Of a DNA stretch of 64,000 bases, positions 58,331-64,000 are shown piece by piece. Made by a program: the position numbers and the translations under genes. Below the pieces are notes generated by a model that worked only from the letters and a program-made list of their open reading frames with translations, had not been told where the DNA came from and ran no database searches. Origin of the DNA: Isoetes taiwanensis (Eukaryota > Streptophyta > Lycopodiopsida > Isoetales > Isoetaceae); contig JAJEKV010000053.1 of NCBI GenBank assembly GCA_021234155.1, forward strand, positions 1 through 64,000, written 5' to 3'. The stretch's first letter is position 1; the number at the start of each line of letters is the position of its first letter.

Positions 58331-59630
58331 GTATGAATAAAAATCAAAGATGTGTATATTTTGAATTGCTTATTTATCATAAAAGATAAAATGATTGCCA
58401 CTTGAGACAACTACCAAATACATCACAAGTACTAAATATTGCTAAACATGTATATGGATAAAAATATAGATAGATAGATTTGTGTAATGTTGAGAGACAA
58501 CACTATACAAATTTAGCAAAATTTACGCTTGAACCTTTACAATTAAACAAAGCTTGGAACAAAAAAATCAAGGCTCTTGGTGATAAATGTATTGTAGATA
58601 TAAAAAGGAAGAAGGCTTAACAAGGCCCTCCTTGACTAGTAAAGATGTGAACTTCGGTATGACTTGTAATTTATGAAATCCAAAGTGGAACACCAAAGTG
58701 GGATAACCTAAACATATAGACTCGTTATCTCTATAGCGAACTTCAATGAAAATAAAGCAAAGCTCAAAACATAGGATACATTCTCCTTGCTATTTTATAT
58801 ATGGGGTTGAGGTCACGCATTTTCACGTCTGAGAGGCAGGAAAGAAGCAAAGAGGAGAATAAAGGGTCTCGGAGAGGCGATCCATGTGGCCCTCCTTCAA
58901 ATTGATAAACAACCTCTCTATTTCTCTCACCTTTTTGTAAGGAATAATGGCATTCATGCCATCTGTGAGCTCACCTAAAAGGAAAAGGGTACTTGAGAGC
59001 AGGATGAAGCTTAGATCCCCAACCAAAATCTATGTCATACAGAGAAAGCTAGACATATCCGGTGTGTGCAAATCCATGGCGAGGGAAAGAGGCCACGGTG
59101 ATTGCCAAAAAAGACTTACCACGAATTTGAAACCAATGTCGATAAAGAGCAGACCAATTGGCGGGGTTGGAGAGGATGGACGGATGGTGTTATGGATAAG
59201 ATTAGGCGTGGTATGAAATATGGAGGTTGGCTATGGCGGACCACAGGACTACAAGCTCGAAAAAAACAAAGGGTGGCATTACCAAAGTAGCAGGGAGGAA
59301 GGGGAGGATGTAGTCTATTCTATCCCCTCATACTACTTGGGTATGGTGAGACCAGTTTGGGGTCTTCTTGGCCATTCCAGTAGCTTTGGTTATGCATTTC
59401 CAAATCAATCTGCGGTCGCTTCATACCTTGTCCCCTCGCCATATCCAAACCGCCCTCTTTCGATCTCCTCCATCACCTTCTCTAGGCCTCCTTTGCTTAC
59501 TTCAAAAATAATATGTTTCCTTTGTTTAGCATTTCATTTTGTTGTAAGATATTTGTTTTGCCATTATCCTCTACTAAGCAGCTCAAAGCTCTTGGGTATT
59601 GGAATACTCACAACTATTGGATCTCGGCTT
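58331..59630 (+). repeat. Dispersed repeat R1, copy B (uninterrupted)
   Basis: About 1.3 kb matching 40975-41100 plus 43104-44265. It preserves the joint that is interrupted in copy A. Frames at 58947-59216 and 59220-59756 correspond to those in copy A but are shifted by small gaps. Its last ~110 bp continue to the first minisatellite unit at 59745. Confidence 0.88.
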
Positions 59631-59744
59631 TCCAAAATCCTTGATTCAAAACTTCGGTCGCGGTACTCACGTCCAATCCACTGTGAATCTCGACCATGCC
59701 ATCACAAAATGGGTACCATGCTTGGTGCATCAAGATTATATGCT

Positions 59745-60622
59745 TGGCATGTTTGAGCTTAGGTGGCATGTTGGAGCCTAGGTGGCATGTTGGGGCCTAG
59801 GTGGTATGTTGGAGCACACATGGCATGTTTGAGCCACCTTGGCATGTTTGAGCCTAGGTGGCATATTGGAGCCTAGGTGGCATGTTTGAGCCATCTTGGC
59901 ATGTTGGATCCTAGGTGGCCTTGGAGCCGGTGGCATGTTTAATCCACCTTCACATGTTTAAGCCTAGGTGGCATGTTTGAGCCACCTTGGCATGTTTGAA
60001 CCACCTTGGCATGTTTAAGCCTAGGTGGCATGTGGAAGCCACCTTGGCATGTTGGAACCTAGGTGGCATGTAATACAGAGCCACCATGGTTTGTTGCAAC
60101 CCTAGGTGGCATGTTGGAACCCACATGGCATGTTTTGAGCCTTGGCATGTTGGAGCCTAAGTGGCATGTTGGAGCCTGCGTGGCATGTTTGAGCACCTTG
60201 GCATATTTGAGCCACCTTGGCATGTTGGAGCATAGGTGACATGTTCTAGCCCACATGGCATGTTTGAGCCTAGGTGGCATGTTTAAGCCTAGGTGGTATG
60301 TTTGTCCTAGGTGGCATGTTTGGAGCAGCTTTGGCATGTTGTAGAGTGGGTGGCATGTTGGAGCCCCTAGGTGGCCCTAGTTGGAATGTTTGAGACACCT
60401 TGGCATGTTTGAGCCCTGGTTAATGTTAGACCAAGGAGGCATGTTTGAGTACCTTGCATGTTGGACCCACCTTGGCATGTTAGGGAGCCTAGGTGACATG
60501 TTGAACCTAGGCATGTTGGAAGACAGCGTGGCATGTTTGAGCCACTTTGGCATGTTTAGACCACCTTGGCATGTTTGAGCCTAGGTGGCATGTTGGAAAC
60601 CTAGGTGGCATGTTTGAGGGAT
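59745..60622 (+). repeat. 19-bp minisatellite, forward block 1 (~46 units)
   Basis: Consensus tggcatgttggagcctagg, with common variants that replace 'ggagcctagg' by 'tgagccacct'. The 19-bp spacing is kept through most of the block, with occasional lost bases. Two variant classes alternate irregularly. The minus-strand frames rich in CHLGSNMPRW are an artefact of translating the repeat. Confidence 0.95.
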
Positions 60623-60871
60623 GGTTTTTTAATTCACATACTCAAAAAGCTTCAGGGCGACACATGTCTTTACCGGTCTTGGACCCTTTCATTGCTGCCC
60701 TTCATTGCCCTTCCATAGCCCTTCATTGCCCTTCCAAAAATGATGAGTGTTTTCTATTATATAAAGGATATAATGAGCATATTAGTGATGCAAATGATGA
60801 TGACATAAATTTTTTGGTGAAGGTGCTTATATGTGCTGTGATGGTCAAAAAACTGGGTAGGTCAATAAAAA
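60623..60871. other. 249-bp interruption of the minisatellite
   Basis: Unrelated sequence between two forward blocks. It includes a three-fold 'cccttcattgccc' phrase (60690-60735) and a 50-codon open stretch (60735-60880). No match was found elsewhere in the window. Confidence 0.6.
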
Positions 60872-61505
60872 AGTTACCCTGAGACACCTTGGCATGTTGG
60901 AGCCTAGGTGGCATGTTGGAGCCCACGTGCCATATTTGAGCCACACCGGCATGTTTAGACTTAGGTGGCCTTGGAGCCCGCGTGGGATGGTTGAGCCACA
61001 TTGGCATGTTTGAGCCACCTTGGCGGGTTTGAGCCTAGGTGGCATGTTGGACCCGGATGGCATGTTTGACACACCTTGGCATGTTGGAACCTAAGTGGCA
61101 TGTTGGACCCCCACGTGGCAATGTTTAGCCACCTTGGCGTAATTTGGAGCCCTAGGTGGCATGTTGGAGCCTGTGTGGCTAGCTTGAGCCACCTTGGCAT
61201 GTTTGAGCCTAGATGGCATGTTGGGGCCCTAGGTGGCATGTTTGAGCCCACCTGGCACGCGTTGGACCCTAGGTGACATGTTTGAGACTAGGTGGCATGT
61301 TGGAGCCCGTGGCATGTTTGAACCATCTTAGCATGTTTGGGGCACCTTGGCATTTTGAGCCTAGGTGGCATGTTTGAGCCACCTTGGCATGTTGGAGACC
61401 ACGATGCCATTTGAGCCACCTTGGCATGTTTGGAGCTTAGGTGGCCTTGGACTGCGTGGCATGTTTGAGCCACCTTAGCATGTTTGAGTGACCTTGACAT
61501 GTGTG
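60872..61505 (+). repeat. 19-bp minisatellite, forward block 2 (~33 units)
   Basis: Same unit and orientation as block 1, with more lost bases. Ends at 'gtgaccttgacatgtgtggg'. Confidence 0.93.
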
Positions 61506-61759
61506 GGTGTGTTTTATCTTGACTATTTTTTGCATGATGTGCTTAAATTGGTGAAATGTGTGCATAAATAGAGAACAATATGGGTGTAATGTGGAGAAAA
61601 TGTAAAAATGTGCAAATATTATGGATGAAGCATTTATGATGTATTGAAGTTGTTCCTTGAAGGAGATCTATTATAGTAGAGTGTATCCTATAGAAGAAAT
61701 AATAATTGAAGAGGAGGATGAACCTCCAGACTTGTGTTACTTCTCTCCTTCTTCATCTA
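61506..61759. other. Unique spacer before the first 530-bp repeat
   Basis: AT-rich, no minisatellite, and absent before the second 530-bp copy. No gene recognised. Confidence 0.5.
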
Positions 61760-62289
61760 CAATTTGTGCTTAATCTATTTGCTAATAGAATGAGGCTTAG
61801 CCTGTCTCATATACTTTGAAATTGGCTTTGGTTCTTTGGTCTTGAGTTTTCCTTGGATGCATTGACCAAGCTAACACTTTTGGGGGCATTAGAGAAAAGC
61901 AACACTTGTCACTATAGCTGATCTCATATGTTTAGATCAAGATGGTGGCCTTATTAAGTTATGATGCAATCAGATATCTAGAGAATATTATTTGAAGTGC
62001 AAAATATGTTCAAGGCATGGTGTATATCGGAAGTTTTTGTCAAAGATAAACAAGATGGTCATAATTGAAAAAATCTGTTGAATTTGGAGCCTATTGCAGA
62101 GGTATGAATCTATTTTATAATTTTGAAGATTTCAGGAATTTTAAATGGATGGCTTTTGTTCTTCCTTTGCCTGGCCAGCAAAAATTGGATGGAATGTCAG
62201 AACACTTGCTTGTCTGATAGTAAAGAAAAAAAGGAAGGAAGATATTTTAGCTTACTAGTAAGGTCAGGGAGGTCAGGAATAGGTTCATA
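61760..62289 (+). repeat. 530-bp direct repeat, copy 1
   Basis: Matches 63031-63560 nearly end to end, from 'caatttgtgcttaatctatt' to 'gtcaggaataggttcata'. It holds a broken version of the 75-codon frame that is open in copy 2. It is followed by 'ttcgcgtatgcgaaacag' and then an inverted minisatellite block. Confidence 0.95.
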
Positions 62290-62308
62290 TTCGCGTATGC
62301 GAAACAGT

Positions 62309-62840
62309 GACATGCCACCTAGGTTCAAACATGCCAAGGTGGCTCAAAATATGCCAATTGCACTCCAAGATGCCACGCGACGCCTCCAACATGCCACCTA
62401 GTGGCTCAAACATGCCACGAGGGCTCCAACATGCCACCCTTAGGCTCAACATGCCAGGATTTTTCTCAAACACATGGGCTCCAACATGCCACCTAGTCTC
62501 CAACATGCCATCTAGTCTTCAACATGCCACCTAGTCTCCAACATGCCACCTAGGATCAAATGCGAGGGTGGCCCAAACATCTCCAAGGTGGCTCAAACAT
62601 GCCATCTGGGGCTCCAACATGCCCACTAGGCTCCAACATGCCAAGTTTTTCCTCAAAACGTGGGCTCCAACATGCCACCTAGGCTCCATTTACCTTGGCA
62701 TGCGGGCTCCAACATGCCAAGGTAGCTCAAACATGCCACGCGTGCTCCAAGATGCCACGTAAGCTCCCACATGCCACCTAGGATCAAACATGCCAAGGTG
62801 GCTCCCACATGCCACCTAGGATCAAACATGCCAAGGTGGC
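62309..62840 (-). repeat. 19-bp minisatellite, inverted block 1
   Basis: Same unit as the forward blocks but reverse complemented (for example 'gccacctaggttcaaacatg', 'ccaaggtggctc'). Unit length is less regular here, with variants such as 'caagtttttcctcaaa' inserted. The orientation flips at 62841. Confidence 0.93.
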
Positions 62841-63030
62841 TGGAGCCTAGGTGGCATGTTGGAGCCCACGTGTTTGAGAAAACTTGGCATGTTGGAGCCT
62901 GGTGGCATGTTGGAGGCCATGGCATGTTTGAGCCACATAGCATGTTTGGGCCACCTTCGCATCATGTTTGATCCTAGGTGGCATGTTGGAGACTAGGTGG
63001 CATGTTGAAGACTAGATGGCATGTTGAAGA
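62841..63030 (+). repeat. 19-bp minisatellite, forward block 3
   Basis: About ten forward units directly joined to the inverted block at 'aaggtggct|ggagcctagg'. The pair forms a foldback: the 62560-62840 and 62841-63030 arms share the same rare variants, such as 'acgtgtttgagaaaacttgg' matching the inverted 'ccaagttttt'. It ends exactly where the second 530-bp repeat starts. Confidence 0.92.
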
Positions 63031-63560
63031 CAATTTGTGCTTAATCTATTTGCTAATAGAATGAGGCTTAGCCTGTCTCATATACTTTGAAATTGGCTTT
63101 GGTTCTTTGGTCTTGAGTTTTCCTTGGATGCATTGACCAAGCTAACACTTTTTGGGGGGCATTCTGAGAAAGCAACACTTCTTTGCACTGATCTCATATG
63201 TTTAGATCAAGATGGTGGCCTTATTAAATTTATGATGCAATCTGTATCTAGAGAATATTATTTGAAGTGCAAAATATGTTCAAGGCATGGTGTATATCGG
63301 AAGTTTTTGTCAAAGATAAACAAGATGGTCATAATTGAAAAAATCTGTTGAATTTGGAGCCTATTGCAGAGGTATGAATCTATTTTATAATTTTGAAGAT
63401 TTCAGAATTTTTTAAATGGATGGCTTTGTTCTTCCTTTGCACGGCCCAACAAAAATTGGATGGAATGTGAACACTTGCTTGTCGATAGTAAAAAGAAAAA
63501 AAAGGAAGGAAGATATTTTAGCTTACTAGTAAGGTCAGGGAGGTCAGGAATAGGTTCATA
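63031..63560 (+). repeat. 530-bp direct repeat, copy 2
   Basis: Second copy of 61760-62289. A 75-codon frame (63124-63351) is open here, with SREYYLKCKICSRHGVYRKF and a basic KINKMVIIEK end; I do not recognise it. The CxxC in KCKICSRHG is zinc-finger-like but too short to assign. The frame is followed by a possible 'ttgcag|ag' acceptor near 63369. Copy 2 has a few more inserted bases than copy 1 in homopolymers. Confidence 0.95.
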
Positions 63561-63700
63561 CTCCATACGTTTTTATATGCAATACATATTATTGTATGTC
63601 GGCACAATAAATTTGTATATCACATTAAAAAAATCGACAAAAAATAATTCCGCGAAAAGAACTAAAAGCCCGGCGCCGAGTTTTTTTTCGTCGTATCTTG
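63561..63700. other. Spacer after 530-bp repeat copy 2
   Basis: About 140 bp with no counterpart after copy 1, where only about 19 bp separate the 530-bp repeat from the minisatellite. AT-rich first, then 'agcccggcgccgag' and a T run. Confidence 0.55.
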
Positions 63701-64000
63701 ATGACATGCCACCTAGGTTCAAACATGCCAAGGTGGCTCATGCCATCTAGGTTCAAACATGCCAAGGTGGCTCAAAATATGCCGATGCACTCCAAGATGC
63801 CACGCGACGCTTCCAACATGCCACCTAGTGGCTCAAACATGCCACGCTGGCTCCAACATGCCACTTAGGCTCCCAACATGCCAAGTTTTCTCAAACACAT
63901 GGGCTCCAACATGCCACCCTGGTCTCCAACATGCCATCTAGTCTTCAACATGCCACCCTAGTCTGGGATGCACCTAGATCAAATGTAGAGGTGGCCCAAA
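63701..64000 (-). repeat. 19-bp minisatellite, inverted block 2 (runs off the end)
   Basis: Starts 'atgacatgccacctaggttc', the same first units as inverted block 1 at 62307, and follows the same order of variants ('caaaatatgcc', 'gatgccacgcgacgc', 'ctagtggctcaaacatg'). This shows that the 530-bp repeat and the adjoining array were duplicated together. It continues beyond the window. Confidence 0.93.

Noticed and set aside
59745-61505. CRISPR-like appearance of regularly spaced repeats
   Set aside because: Units are contiguous with no unique spacers, and the sequence is plant nuclear DNA.
59745-64000. Repetitive reading frames rich in CHLGSNMPRW-type residues on both strands of the 19-bp array
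   Set aside because: A 19-bp unit shifts frame every repeat, so all frames give repetitive peptides. This explains them without a gene.

Overview
The window looks like nuclear DNA from a land plant with a large, transposon-rich genome. The evidence is a plant-type COQ2/PPT1 exon with canonical splice sites, an L1-type LINE, Helitron helicase remains next to a replication protein A (RPA)-like ORF (a pairing known from plant Helitrons), a Ty3/gypsy retrotransposon, and long arrays of tandem and foldback repeats. I cannot name the species. A fern, lycophyte or gymnosperm would fit, but that is inference. There is no operon structure, no rRNA or tRNA that I can support, and almost no intact coding sequence.

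Layout. 0.37-4.36 kb: a decayed L1-type LINE (endonuclease, reverse transcriptase, poly(A)). 4.4-8 kb: mostly non-coding, with a fragment at 7.17 kb that resembles the predicted gene at 24 kb. 8.27-10.03 kb: several tandem repeats. 10.5-16.15 kb: nested tandem duplications holding two Helitron-type helicase fragments and two arrays of ~152-bp foldback units. 16.5-17.6 kb: an RPA1-like pseudogene. 20.73-20.87 kb: one COQ2 exon, followed at 21.3-21.66 kb by a CDKG-type kinase C-terminal fragment. 23.90-24.69 kb (minus): a two-exon gene of unrecognised family, the best candidate here for an intact protein. 25.06-25.64 kb: a truncated LINE with an 18-bp target-site duplication. 29.5 and 42.3 kb: two related inverted-repeat elements. 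36.24-37.95 kb: a poly(A) retroelement with an 11-bp target-site duplication.

40.98-44.27 kb and 58.33-59.63 kb are two copies of one dispersed repeat; the first is split by about 2 kb of inserted DNA. 44.36-54.97 kb is a Ty3/gypsy element with two diverged LTRs and a broken pol. 54.98-57.3 kb holds a degenerate DUF7869-like gene. 57.52-57.87 kb is a second copy of the first LINE's 3' end. 59.75-64.0 kb is the most unusual structure: a 19-bp minisatellite that switches strand several times and is interrupted by two direct copies of a 530-bp segment.

The genes do not form a pathway. The window is mainly a record of insertion, duplication and decay. Many repeats differ from their sister copies by 1-4 base insertions or deletions, so some frameshifts may be assembly error rather than biology.
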